From Fistulifera solaris (lineage: Eukaryota; Bacillariophyta; Bacillariophyceae; Naviculales; Stauroneidaceae), in NCBI GenBank assembly GCA_030295235.1, contig AP026180.1, positions 236,001 to 300,000 on the forward strand: a DNA stretch of 64,000 nucleotides. Direction: 5' to 3'. This document shows positions 12,141-23,791 of the stretch, piece by piece (the first letter of the stretch is position 1; every line of letters begins with the position of its first letter). The notes under the pieces were generated by a model. That model had not been told where the DNA came from. It worked only from the letters and a program-made list of their open reading frames with translations, and ran no database searches. The translations under genes and the position numbers were made by a program.

Positions 12141-13360
12141 CTACTTAGTTTCTTGTGCCGTGATATGATGGTTCGTGGCTTGACTTGAGTCGTTTACGTG
12201 GAAACGGTCGTGTTGTAGATATTCGCGCAGGTCGATGTCCACAAACATCAGTCTGTGATCAGTAATCGATTCAAACTGTAGATATCCGCAAGCAGAAACG
12301 AATGGCAGAACGTCGTGAGTTGCCAACATATAGTCGATTCTTCTTGTTCCTCTCTTGTGCGTCCCAAATTCTTCGTGGCACCCGTGTCTATAGACGTAGA
12401 TATCGCACATTTCCGTATTCTGGACGAATCTCGTCAGCCATGAGTTCCGAGTCATCATGTCACTGTTTGCGTCAATAAATAGGACAATTCCGTGTCCTTC
12501 CTGCTGTAGATCGATACATAACTTGGTAATACATTTTTCGAACCAGTCTCTTGGTGTCGGTTTCTGTAAAATTCGTGATTTCTCGGTTAGGAGACTTTGG
12601 CGTTGCTTCCATGTAGTCTTTTCTCCAAGATCGTCGCTTCCCTGGCAAACTTGGTATGCGGTGATTATGGATAGATGTCGTTCTCCAGTCCCTTTGAGAG
12701 TTTGAATACTCCATTGTCCTAATGATGATTCGTCTGCGCCATTTCGTGTAATATAGTTTTGCCATTTACCACCGATTAGTTGAAAAGTTCCTCCCGGTTG
12801 ATAGTAATCTCCGAAAGCTCGATCACTGCAGCTGCACGTTGCTGTTACTTTTCGTTCCCATGCTGGTGAAATCATGTCTCTTACTTTGTATTTGGCTCCA
12901 TTGTGGTTGAAATCCAAGTTTGTCTCGATGAGGCTGAGTCCGTCTACTTCTCTTCGGCCACCTGTAGTCCTATACTGACTGCCGCCGCAAAATTGTTGTA
13001 GTGAGATATGCCGTTTATGTTGCCGCCGTAATGTCGGTAATGGTTCTCTTCTTTTATTTGTATTGGGTCTCCTCGTTCGTGATTTTCTATGTTGGTCCCT
13101 GTGAGTTCATCGAGTGTTCTCTGGTGTAATTGTTCTGTCGTTGTTTGTTTACTTCTTGGTCGTTCGCTTTGTCTCTTGTTGTATGGGTGTCTTCTGTTTC
13201 TTGCTTCGTCTAGGTAATTTTCGATTGTTGGTTGCTGTGTGTTCACTTCCGGCTCAGAGGCCGTCGGAGGACCAATTAATGGTCCTCCTGAGTCCCCATG
13301 GGGACAGGTCAAACAAAAAAAGGTTCCGTTTTGCGCTCTCTCACATCTGTCCATTGTCAT
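12141..13360 (-). pseudogene. Retrotransposon N-terminal region and EEP endonuclease domain
   Basis: Open segments 13360-12944 and 12917-12141 join through a frameshift. After a polar N-terminus the endonuclease begins with a GGNINGIS-like beta strand, followed by an E-T-N motif, a FIDANSD motif and a final SITDHRLM (S-x-x-D-H) motif. These match the metal-binding and catalytic blocks of exonuclease-endonuclease-phosphatase domains. In non-LTR elements this domain nicks the genomic target. Confidence 0.8.
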
Positions 13361-13835
13361 TCAAGTGCGACTATAATTTTTAATTAAGGGTAAATAAAGT
13401 ACCAACAATGATGATTCTAAACCACTTGTTTTGAGTTTCTTTCTTTTACTTTTCACGTCAAAAACCCGAGAATCGACACCTCGAATTTTTACTATAAGAC
13501 GGAGTGTTAGTTTATGCCAGCCAAGACTGGATCGTACAGTAGTCATGAGTCATGAATCGAACAGCAAAGGGTTCCGTTGTGCGTCTTTCGCATCTGTCCG
13601 TTGTCATTCAACTGCGAGTATAATTTTTAATAAGGGTGAATAAAATTGCAACAATGATGATTCTGAACTAGTTGTAAAATGTTTCTTTTATTTTTCACGT
13701 CAAAACCCGAGGATCGACACCTTGAATTTCCACTATAAGACGGAGTGTTGGTTTACGACAGCCAAGACTGGATTGTACAGTAGTCATGAGTCATGAATCG
13801 AACAGCAAAGGGTTCCGTGTTCGCATATTCGCATA
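13323..13835 (+). repeat. Tandem repeat R, two copies plus a fragment (about 241-248 bp unit)
   Basis: Units begin at 13323, 13571 and 13812 with GTTCCGT and contain CCAGCCAAGACTGGAT and a TCATGAGTCATGAA palindrome-like segment. The third copy is cut off after about 25 bp. Copies differ by many substitutions and small indels. The array abuts the 5' end of the retrotransposon and the upstream region of paralogue B. Confidence 0.85.
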
Positions 13836-13950
13836 CTTTCCTCGAGACAGTCGTCCGCCGATCTTGCACCTCAAATTTGATACTTAGACAGAACCACGTT
13901 TTGCTTTTAACTCAGAATCCTTTCAACGTCTTTGACGGCGATCGTGCCAG

Positions 13951-15457
13951 AATGCAACCCTCTTTTCTTTCTTCCGCATCATACCTGCCTGGTACCTTAT
14001 TGCATCGCATCTCGCATCATTATACAGTGCTTTGCGAACGTTTATTTTCTACTGGTATCAATCAAATGTGGACAAAAGGGATTGTGAATCTCTTGAGTGG
14101 TCTTTTGGGTACTATCAACCCGCCGGCGGTCGTGATTCCCCGAAGTCGAGATGTATTGAGTCGATGTCAAGGCGATTGCTTGCAATTTGACTGCGATGAA
14201 GGATTGCGATGTCAAGTACGTCAGGCGGGAGACCCTGTTCCGGGTTGCGTACTTACAGATGAGTTGCTGCAATCGGAGTATGCATTCTGTGTTGCTGTGA
14301 GGGGAGACACTGAAGAAGGCGACGATGATGCTACAGAAGAAACGCTCGAGCCTGTCGAACAAGGAACGGATAATCCAAGTGATCTTCCGAGCGATATGCC
14401 TTCTGATTTCCCTACTTCAACTCCAACACCTGCTCCCACTCGAGTAGCTACACAAGCTCCTACGACCGCAGCTACGTCGACGTCTACTTCCGGCTCTTTC
14501 ACACCTTCTCCTACCCTTCCTCGAACCGGTTTCACTGCGGCCCCCTCCGTCCCTCAAGTCGTTACGCCGACGGCATTACTGGGTGTTTGTCAGGGTGGAT
14601 GCTTTTCCGATACTGACTGTGAGCCAGGTTTGATTTGTTATCAGCGAACGACCAACAGAGGCGTCCCTTATTGTGTCTTGTTTCAAGAACAAACCGATCG
14701 ACGTGACAATTACTGCATTCCGGATCCCAACATACCTTCCGATGTGCAATACGGAGGTGTTTTAGCTACCACCGGTGTTGCAGGGCAACTAACGGAGTGT
14801 CAGGCGGACTGCAGTACCGATTTGGATTGCGTGGGCGACTTGGTGTGTTACCAAAGAGCCGCTTCGGATGGGGCCCCGGGTTGTAGTCTGGACCCGAACA
14901 TGCTGGCAAGTGATGCGGATATTTGTCTCAAAAATCCGACTTCCGGTCGACAAGACAACATTCCGACCGACACGAGCGTGTTTGCTCTCAAATTGTATTG
15001 GGAAGAGGGATTTGAATGGCAATTTGAAAGCTTTGAACGACTGTTTTGTTTAAACTGCTTTGGAAATTGCGAGGCCGGTGGTCAATTGTCGGTAACAAAC
15101 TGCTTTGATTTGCCACGGATGTGGACTTTGACGTCACAATCGACTGATGGATCGGCTTTGATCAAATTAAAGGACTATGACTTGTGCATGGAATGGAATG
15201 AAACATTCGTATCTCCGCCAGCTGCAACCTATTTGCAGCCCTGCAACGAGACCAATAATGCACAACGATTCTGGCCGGCCGAAGGAGGATCCTTTGCGGA
15301 TGACCGATTCGAAATTTCGCCGCGAACTCGTAGAGGGATGTGTCTGACACAAGAACACCACCCAATGACGAACGAAGTGGTTTACTTTGACTACTGTATT
15401 CGGCCGCAGTTATCTGATACTTCACTGTGGAATAAATACTTTCCGACTCAAGCATAA
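13951..15457 (+). CDS. Cys-rich repeat / beta-trefoil lectin protein (paralogue B, intronless)
   Basis: A single uninterrupted frame, the only plus-strand member of the cluster. In-frame ATGs exist at 13793, 13951 and 14067. I prefer 13951 because 13793 lies inside repeat R; the true start is uncertain and no convincing signal peptide or RxL site is seen. Three six-cysteine repeats sit near residues 73-116, 211-255 and 276-320 of the 13951 form, with an acidic then Thr/Pro/Ser-rich linker after the first. The C-terminal beta-trefoil ends in LWNKYFPTQA, a short extension not seen in paralogues. The intron found in all six other genes just before the Trp-Gln of the trefoil is absent here. Confidence 0.75.
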
Positions 15458-15775
15458 GCAGCCTCTTGGTGTCATCCTTGAATCATCATGCGTGGGCGGA
15501 TTGTGCAGCGGCTTCTCTGGATCACATCCGGGTCTATTCGGCGCGTAGTGTTGTGTGAAGTCCAATGCGTAAGGAGAAAGAAGGCTGCGTGTCTTTCACA
15601 TTTTTCCGAGCGCACGAGTAGGATTGTCTCGCAACCACGCTTTTTCCAGTGTTTCAGAGGGACGCAATGAATGCTTTATTCTTTCACAAAAACATGAACG
15701 ATTGTTATGATTTCCTATTGAATTGGAGTTTTTTTAAGAGAAGAATTAGTCTACTTGAGTCTTGCCGTTTCCGGA

Positions 15776-16772
15776 CTAAACTTTGTTCCAGTACGAAGTA
15801 GTACTTCTACGAGCGGTGGTACACGGTTCTATGTTTACAAACTCGTCGGTTTTAGGATGGTGGCGCTGGGTCATGCACCAGCCTTGGCGTTGCTTTGGTT
15901 GAATCTCGAAACGGCTATCACTAAAACTTCCACCGACTGCAGTAAAACGCTGCAATTGATTTTGGCTGTCACACCGCTCAAGCTCCAGATCTCTTCCTGA
16001 ATTTTTCTGAATACAGACACCTCTGTTTGCAACCTTTATCTGCACCTCATTAGGCCCATGCGGCACGAATTCCCACTGGGTCGGCGAATCAGCGCAGTCA
16101 TAGATAACAATTTCGTCTTTTATATGACAATTCCCTTGGCAGTTCAAGCACCATTTGCGTTCGATTGTCTCTTCCTGCCAGAAATACCCTTGATAGCAAC
16201 GGCATGAGCGAGGAATGACTGGAATAGACGATACCACCTGCATACGACTTACCTGGTTCCCAATACAATTTCAAGGCAAATGTGTCCTTATTGGTAGGTG
16301 GAGCTGCATCATCTTTTTTAACACAGAAATCGTAATCGGAACTAAAGAGCCCGCTGTCCAAGTCACAGCCAGGCGCACTCTGACCTCGACTACGTTGATG
16401 GCATCGTAAGCCTTCAGCACAGTCATCATCACTGTCGCAGTCACCTTGGCAAAGGCCTAGATTACTCACGTCGTTATTGCCGACGTAAGTAGCCTTTGTC
16501 AGACGTGCCGATGCTGCAACACAAAAATCAAACGGAGAGTTGCGTTGCTGCGTGGACAGTGTGCATCCTGGTGCCGGTTCTCCTATCTTTCTTTCCCAAC
16601 AAATGAGACCAGGTTGACAGTCCGCATCGGTGTTGCAGTCGCTTTTACAAAGACCGAGACTTCCTTTCTTTACTTGTAACCGACGTCGCAGTTGATGAAT
16701 CGGACCCTCATCGTCCCTGGCGAACGCGAAAGGCACGAATAGTGTTAACAGAGTGAAACTTTGATATTTCAT
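15776..16772 (-). CDS. Secreted Cys-rich / beta-trefoil lectin protein (paralogue C)
   Basis: Exons 16772-16253 and 16188-15776 with a 64-bp GT-AG intron encode about 310 residues with an intact frame. A signal peptide (MKYQSFTLLTLFVPFAFA) is followed by RRRL (RxL motif), then two six-cysteine repeats separated by a short linker containing TYVGNNDVSNLG. The trefoil begins YFWQEE and ends SYWNKV. This compact form, with almost no Pro-rich linker, gives the clearest domain layout for the family. It is convergent with paralogue B, their stops being about 320 bp apart. Confidence 0.88.
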
Positions 16773-17643
16773 GTTTTGTATGGAAATTATTTTTATGGAG
16801 AAAACTGACAGCTCACAATTTCGTCATCGCGAAGCGAAATTGTTTGTGATGGAGGCACGTTTGAATTTGAAGCCCTCGTGCACGATTGATTTGAGAAGTC
16901 ACGTTTACGAGTCTGGCTGGCGTCAATTACTTGCAAAGTAGTGAAAAAATTTGTACTAGTTTCACGTTTCTGTTCATTTCGGTAAAACGTTTTTTTAAAA
17001 AAATTCTCCACTGAAAAAAGGCCGCAACAAAAACGTAAATGCTCAAAAAGGAGTGAATTCGGAATATCAACAAATATTAGCTTTCCAGTCACCGAGTAAC
17101 CGCTTTCAACTGTATTTTTCAACTGCTTCCGAGAATGTCCTAAGTAAATTCCACTTATTAGCGGACACGAATGAGATGAATGATTTCAAATTTCAAACCA
17201 TGATTGAACTTAGGCTGGGAAAGAGGACGCAATGGCGCGAAGCGGAAGTTAGTTGTTAACACTTAAACTTCCAGTCCTTTTTTTTTATTATTTGATGCTG
17301 GCTAAAGCAACTTATCGGGTTCAGAGCTCTTTAATGAATTGTTTAGCATTATTAACTTGATGTTAGACTATGGTCAACAATTTACTCCGTAACATGTAAT
17401 TTTAAATTGAACCCGTATAAATATAAGGAACTCCTAGTATGGGCCCTAGCCAACAGCTAACGACAATCTTTTATTTGAATAAAAAGTTAAATCCAAATCC
17501 ACGTAGAACCTCTACAACATAATGCTTGCTATTCTAAACGAGTCTCTTAGAGACCAAAACAAAGTTAAGACATCACTGAAGAGATATACTTAGACAATCG
17601 ACAGTCTAATGCAGCAATGCTATTTCAGATTGAAGCCCCGAGC

Positions 17644-18522
17644 TTAGTATTTGTTCCAGTACGAGGTGTCGCCTCTGCGCGCTGTAGTACAGGGCTCAAT
17701 GTTCACCGCCTCGTTGGTACGGGGTGGTGCCTTTGCGTCATGCACCATCCGCGTCGCTGTTTCGGAGATACTTCGAAACGCCTGTCATTGAAACTGCCAC
17801 CGCTGGCGATGAAGCGCTGCTTTTGATTCGAACTATCGCACTTCTCAAGCTCCAAGTCGTTGCCGGCCTTTTCTTGAATGCAGACATCTCGATTGGCGAC
17901 CTTGATCTGTACTTCATTCGGACCGCGCGAGACGAATTGCCATTGCGTCGGCGAGTCGGCACAATCATAAATGGCGATTTCGCTGCCCGGGTTACAGCCA
18001 CCCTTACAATTTAGGCACCATTTGCGCTCCTTTTTCTCTTCTTGCCAATAATAGTCTGAATAAAAGCGAATGATTGAGCATATCCAGATGATATAATGTC
18101 GCGATGCACGGTTCTTCATTCATTCTTACCTGATTGCCAATACAATTTCAATGCAAAGAATTTCCACCCCCACCACCGCCTCCCGTTGGCGGCGAGCGAA
18201 CGGGTGATGCCGCAGGGGCAGGATTCGGCGAACCTCCTCGTGCTGCCACGCAGAAATCCGCCCTGGATTTGCGTTGGTTGCTCGTTAGAGAGCACCCAGG
18301 AGCACTGTCTCCTGCGTTTCTCTGGTGACAAACGAGATCTCCGCGACAAGAAGCATCATTGGAGCAGTCTCCTTCACACAGACCAAGGTTACTCGTTTTG
18401 CTCACTATCTTGGCGGCGGTCTGCAACTTTCGTAGAAACTGCTGTGAGTTTGTTTCCTCGTCATTGGCTAACGCAAAGGCCAAGAGAGACGAAAGAAGGA
18501 GGTTTTTCAGAATGAGTTTCAT
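17644..18522 (-). CDS. Secreted Cys-rich / beta-trefoil lectin protein (paralogue D)
   Basis: Exons 18522-18130 and 18055-17644 with a 74-bp intron. The start at 18522 gives a clean signal peptide (MKLILKNLLLSSLLAFALA), followed by FLRKLQ (RxL), one six-cysteine repeat, a Pro/Ala then poly-Gly linker and the trefoil ending TSYWNKY. Two one-base breaks exist: near 18155, in TTCTTTG before the FALKLYW segment, and near 17735, in CACCCCG before the last third of the trefoil. Exon 2 is 412 bp against 413 bp in paralogues A and C, supporting a missing base rather than a true lesion. Confidence 0.85.
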
Positions 18523-19699
18523 GGCGGCGTTTTGTACAAGGAAGAAGGAAGGTAACAAGATATGACAGACAGGCGACGACCAAACCACAGAAGGATTAAA
18601 AATGAAATCTTTGTTCCGAGTTCCGAGGCTCTCAAATTATTTTGGATATCGCCTTACGGTCTTTCGTCTTTTGGTCTTCTGCATTGGCCGACTTACTTGG
18701 CTGTAATAATTGTTGTCGCAGTCACAATCTTCGACGAACCATAGTGTCAACGTGCTTCCTGTTTTCCGTTTGGCTTGCGCGATGAAGAACACAAGGATAA
18801 ATAGTAACGTCTTTAACGGTCCATCTATTCGTGGTTAGGCTTGCTTTAGAGTCGAAATTTCAAAAACGTATAAGTCTTTCAATTTACCGTGTATCCACAT
18901 ACGGTAAGCGGAAAAGAAAATTCGTCCGCACGCCCGCCACACCCAAAAGAACAATTGCCAAATAACCCAGCTATCTATTTATAATAGCGCGCTGTGTCCG
19001 TGTGTGTGTGTGTGTGTGTGTGTCACGTCGGTCCCGGCTGTCTGGGTCCCGGGTTGAAGGTTCATTACTGGTAAGGTTACTGTACGTTCTCTCTTTGTAC
19101 GGAGTAATTAATTGGCTGTTTTCTGTTCTTCGTTCTCTGTTGTTTCTGTTCTTTGTTCTGCCGAGTACAGTATATCTCAAAGAAGATCTTCGAAATGTCT
19201 TTCTTCTTTCGATGGACCTGAAAGTGTATTCAGTCACGGACAACTTTATGTTGGTTTTTCCCGAAATGGGGATCCTAATCAAGTATTTGTCCATGCCAAT
19301 CAAGATGAATTCATGCATCTCCAAAACCAATTACCACAAGACCATTTTTTTACTCGAAATGTGGTCTACAAGGAGATTTTTCAATAAGAATTGCAATCTA
19401 AACTAAAAATACACTTACTGTTACACTACATTCACAAAACTACTTTATCGCCTACACCTCTTTCTTGCCCCCCGCAGGGGCTAGCCCGCGTAAGCGGCTA
19501 GTAAAGGATAATTACAAGCAACCAGCTAAGGGGTCTCCAAGCTGCCGAGTCGACTATCTTCGATGAACTACAAGGTCACGCGTTTGCATAAGTTCATTTC
19601 CAAGTAAGTTTCACAGTATTAAATCATTTTCAACTTAATAACACAAACATCACTGCTTATCGGTGATTTAACACGACTGTTTACGTCAACAAAAAACGC
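18523..19699. other. Intergenic region with a TG microsatellite
   Basis: No gene is supported. A (TG)n run lies at 19000-19023. A GC-rich imperfect hairpin (CTAGCCCGC, loop, GCGGCTAG) lies near 19481-19500, downstream of paralogue E. Confidence 0.5.
19000..19023. repeat. (TG)n microsatellite
   Basis: About eleven to twelve uninterrupted TG dinucleotides. Confidence 0.95.
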
Positions 19700-20968
19700 C
19701 TAATACTTGTTCCAGTAAGAGGTATTGCTGCCGTCTCGGCGTGCAGACACGCATGGTTCGAGATTTACCGACTCGTTCGCTCGAGGATGATGACGTTGGG
19801 TCATACACCAGCCCTGGCGTAGCTTCGGTGATACTTCAAACTTTAGGTCATTGAAGCTTCCTCCAAACGCGACGAAACGTTGGTTCTGATTATTACTGTC
19901 GCATTCGGCTAATTCCAAGTCGTTACCAGGGAACTCTTCAATGCAAATATTCAGATTGGCGACCTTAATCTGCACTTCATTCGGTCCGTGAGATACGAAT
20001 TCCCATCGGTCCGGCGAGCCTTCGCACTCCGTGATGGAAATCTCTTTTCCAGGGCGGCAACTTCCAGTGCATTCCAAACACCACCTTCGCTCAAACGGCT
20101 CATCTTGCCAGAAGTAATCTGTAGAGAAGCAAAACGATAAATGAGATATCACAACCAAAAAGACACAACTTTCGTAGATTCATTGTTCTTACGTGGTTCC
20201 CAGTGCATCTTTAGCAAAAACGAACTTCCCGAGGGAGTAGGCCGTACCGGGGAAGAAACTGGCGCGCGTACTGGAGGCGGAACCGGAGGAGTGGGACTAC
20301 CACCCGATGCAACGCAAAAATCATAGTCGGAATCAAGCATGCTTTGAGTAAAGCTGCATCCAGGTGCACCTTGGCCTCGGTTGCGCTGATGACAACGCAA
20401 TCCTGGAGCGCAATCGGCGTCACTATTTCATGAAAAAAATGAGAAAAAAGCCACAAGCGCCTGCAATCAAAAGAACAAGAGAGACGTACCTGTCGCAATC
20501 GCCTTGGCAAGCGCCTAAATTACTAACGTTATTATTTCCTACGTAAGTAGCTCTCGTGCCTCCCGTAGGAACTTGGACCGGAGCACGAACTGGAGCAGCT
20601 ACCGGTGTAGGAGCACGAACTGGAGTAGCTACCGGTGTTGGGGCACGCAAGGGTGCCCGAACCGGTGTAGCGACGGGGCCTCCAGGCCGAGCAATGCAGA
20701 AATCGGCTCGGCTATTGCGTAAGCTGCTCGACAAAGTGCATCCGGGGACGGAATCACCAGCATTTCTCTGAAAGCAAACTAGTCCGGTTTGACAGTCAGC
20801 ATTAGTCGAGCAGTCGCCTTCGCAGCGACCAAAGTTTCTGGTTTTATTGACGATACGAGCAGCGACTTGAAGATGCCGACGAACTTTTTGCACAGGCGTT
20901 TCTTTCTCGCTGGCGAGCGCCAAAGCGAGCAGAGGCATCGCCACAAAAGCCTTGAGAAGAAGTCTCAT
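19700..20968 (-). CDS. Secreted Cys-rich / beta-trefoil lectin protein (paralogue E, three exons)
   Basis: Exons 20968-20490, 20422-20193 and 20118-19700 (introns of 67 and 74 bp) give about 375 residues with an intact frame. A signal peptide (MRLLLKAFVAMPLLALALA) is followed by VRRHLQ (RxL) and Cys repeat 1. An RAPTPVA-type Pro linker made of 12-36-bp repeats comes next, then Cys repeat 2, a second VRAPVSSPVR linker and the trefoil ending NTSYWNKY. The first intron lies inside Cys repeat 2, within its GDCDSDADC segment, and is not present in the other two-repeat paralogues. The second intron is at the family-wide position. Confidence 0.87.
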
Positions 20969-21799
20969 TGTTGCAGTGTCTTTGAAAGGTATGATGTCAA
21001 GATTTTCGAAAAAACAAGGAATGATCTTGATTTATTCACTTCTCGTTGTTGTTTATTACAAGTGCCCTCGTATTTTTTGCGTGCAGTTTTTCTCGATGTC
21101 GCGAGGTCGATACGTAGTAAATAATAATTGATGAGTCCGGACAGTTTTGTTCTTCGTTCCTACCACCAGGTACTTTAAACGGTATACTAATCATCTCAAT
21201 CCGTCAATTGCCGTACCGGTATCCGTTTTCCCTCCATCCACTTTTTTAGGATACGCGTGCGCCGGCCGAAGATCCTGGGCCTAAACTTGGAAATTGTTTA
21301 AGTACTTAACACAAAGCAGCGATGAAAGAAATCGTGGATGAGTTTCCGTTCCACTCATCAGCTCCAAGAAAACAATCACTAAAGTTCACTGTTGGGAAAA
21401 TTTCGATCTTATACAAATGTAAATCGACGTGACGTTGGCTTGTTCTTTAAACATAGTCTGCAGTACAAAAAAAGCTCATAAGGCCCATTATAAGCACGTG
21501 GTAACGGTTTTCACCACGTCATTTGGCCAGTCTATGGCGACATCGAGACTTTGTACAACAAGAAGGATAGTACATACACACGGAATTGGCCGTCGCTGGG
21601 TACCGGGTACCGTACCGTCGTACCGTAGCTATAGCATAGCTTCGTCACCCCAACCTTTCTAACCTTATACCTAATGGACTGAATAACAAAATCAACAACG
21701 TGCCGGCATTTCTGTGTAACGCAGTGTTGAAGACTGATACAAATATTGCTTTTCCAAAACTATACGGAGTACTTCTCAATCAATTTACTTTCCCTACAA
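20969..21799. other. Intergenic region
   Basis: No gene supported. A stretch near 21598-21630 contains reiterated TACCG(T/G) steps. Confidence 0.4.
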
Positions 21800-22960
21800 T
21801 CAGTATTTGTTCCAGTAGGACGTGTTGCTTCCGTCGCGGCGTGCCGTCACGCATGGCTCAACGTTTACAGACTCATTATTCTTAGGGTGATGACGTTGGG
21901 TCATGCACCATCCTGGCGTTGCTTGGGTGATATCTCAAAGCGCCGATCATTGAAGCTACCACCAAACGCAACGAACCGCTGCTTTTGATTGCTGCTGTCA
22001 CAATCTGCGAGCTCCAAGTCGTTGCCAGGAAATTCTTCCACGCAAATATTTCGGTTTGCGACCTTGATTTGCACTTCATTCGGTCCGTGCGAAACGAATT
22101 CCCATTGAGTCGGCGAGTCATCACAATCGAAAATAGCGATTTCGCTGCCCGGGTTACATCGTCCGCGACAGCTCATGCACCATTTCCGCTCAAATGGTTC
22201 ATTTTGCCAATCGTATCCTTCATAAAGAGAAAGCGACGTGAGATGGTCGATTGGATGTAAAAGTATGAGCACTGATTTCATTATTCTTACCTGGCTCCCA
22301 GTACAGCTTTAGAGCAAAAGTATCTCCCGAAGGCGGAGAACGCACAGGCGCAGGAACAGGTGCTGCCGGACTTTGTCCGCCGTTTCCTCCGCCATTCGGC
22401 GAATCGTTTTGGACACAAAAGTCGTTATCTGAATTCATCAAGCTGCGACTCAAGATGCACCCGGGTACTTCCTGTCCTCGACTCCGTTGAAAGCACTTCA
22501 ATCCTCGTGCGCAATCGCTGTCTCTGTCACAATCAGATTCACAGAGACCAAGATTACTTACATTGTCGTTGCCGACATAAGATCCCCTTGTTTCCCCGGG
22601 GGATGTGGGCGGAACTTGAAACGGCGCAGCAACAGGAGTTGGAGGATTAACATCAGGCGAGTTACCCGCCACACAGAAGTCGACTCGAGACGCGAGAAGT
22701 CGATCTGACAAACTGCATCCTGGTGCGTCATCACCCGCGTCGCGCTTAAAGCAAGTGTAGCCTGAACGGCAGTCGGCATTGTTAACACAATGGCCTTCAC
22801 AAAGTCCGAGATTACCATTGTGGTTTCGACCAAAGTTACGTGCAGTTACTTGCAACTTGCGTCTCAAAAATTGCATAGAGCGCTCATCTGTTGGGTTTTC
22901 TGCCATGCTTGTAACCATTAGAAGCAATGGGAGCTTGAGTAAAAGCTGAAGGACTTTCAT
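21800..22960 (-). CDS. Secreted Cys-rich / beta-trefoil lectin protein (paralogue F)
   Basis: Exons 22960-22291 and 22217-21800 with a 73-bp intron. I chose 22960 because it places a signal peptide (MKVLQLLLKLPLLLMVTSMA) at the N-terminus; the longer upstream frame crosses a CTTG repeat. FLRRKLQ carries the RxL motif. Two six-cysteine repeats are joined by a short Pro-rich linker and followed by a Gly/Asn and Ala/Pro linker and the trefoil. A one-base break near 21913 (CCAGGATGG) interrupts the segment before GWCMTQRHHP. Exon 2 is 418 bp where the most similar paralogue E has 419, again one base short. Confidence 0.85.
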
Positions 22961-22983
22961 GGCTTGCTTGCTTGCTTGCTTGA
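22961..22983. repeat. (GCTT)n microsatellite upstream of paralogue F
   Basis: About five GCTT units directly upstream of the chosen start codon (AAGC units on the coding strand), hence in the 5' leader or core promoter. Confidence 0.85.
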
Positions 22984-23791
22984 CTGAGGAGACTTTTAAG
23001 CAATAAAAATACTTGTGCGAATCTTTTGGAAGACAACGATGAGCGATGAACTTCATTTTTGTTTGTTTGTGGGTGTGCGCGGTGTTCCGACTTCCGACTT
23101 ATTCCAATATTTCAATTGCCACGATCCCTCAGTTTCCGTTGATGAGAAAGATGAGAGACTGTTAGTACTAAGAGTCTAAAAACGGTTAAAGGAAATTCCC
23201 TATTCCTTTTTTCTTCTACAAAAGGCTTCATACTTTGTAGCTGATGGTTGTTCTTCGATAACTCTTCGAATACTTTGTGCATCATCTCCGAAAAACTGGC
23301 AGACTTGCAAACAACGAACTGTAGAGACTTTTGTAGTCGAAAAATCGTAAACGGAAAGAGGCCAATGACCAATGACCCAATGACCTCCCTACTCCCTATC
23401 AACATCTATATTAATGACCCACATATTTTGACGGACGAAGGACAAATCGACGGCACTCTTTTGACTTATGACGACGACACGACGACCAATGAACGATGCG
23501 AGACCATCCTGCGACAAACGGCGTCCTTGCTTTCCACATAAGATCTACATTCACATAAACAAAGATGCCGTCTTTATGGCAATTGTGAAAAATGACCGCT
23601 GGCTCGCACGCAAGCGACATGTAAAGCAAAGTGAATAGATTCTTTCGACAAGATAATCACGCAACAACGCCATCGACAAGTTTTTCTAAATGATATGATA
23701 TCCAAAGGATCGCCACAAAGGTCGTGCAGCTTCATTGACGAAAAGATCACAGCTCTTTTTCGCCTCACAAACCTTCCTACTTTTTCAAAAC
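22984..23791. other. Intergenic region between paralogues G and F
   Basis: Nothing beyond short random open frames; presumably holds the promoter of F and the 3' end of G. Confidence 0.4.

Larger units (their letters stand above)
7105..13360 (-). mobile_element. Decayed non-LTR (LINE) retrotransposon, EEP-RT-RNase H-zinc knuckle
   Basis: Read on the minus strand, the element has in order an apurinic-type endonuclease (EEP), a basic spacer, a reverse transcriptase, an RNase H domain and a C-terminal zinc knuckle, the order typical of I-like LINEs. No LTRs or integrase are seen. The low-coordinate (3') end carries a short ATTTT-type tail (7118-7138 read in reverse). The similar sequence TTTTGTTTGACCTG occurs just upstream of the 5' ORF and at the tail. 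The coding region is broken in many places, more than homopolymer errors alone would easily explain, although RT and RNase H catalytic residues persist. Exact ends are uncertain. Confidence 0.85.

Noticed and set aside
13270-13330. GDSGGP motif as in trypsin-like proteases in the retrotransposon N-terminus
   Set aside because: It occurs alone without the catalytic His and Asp blocks, in a polar retroelement segment; coincidence.
13793-13950. Upstream start for paralogue B
   Set aside because: This part of the frame starts inside repeat R, and the sequence has no signal peptide; more likely leader or chance extension.
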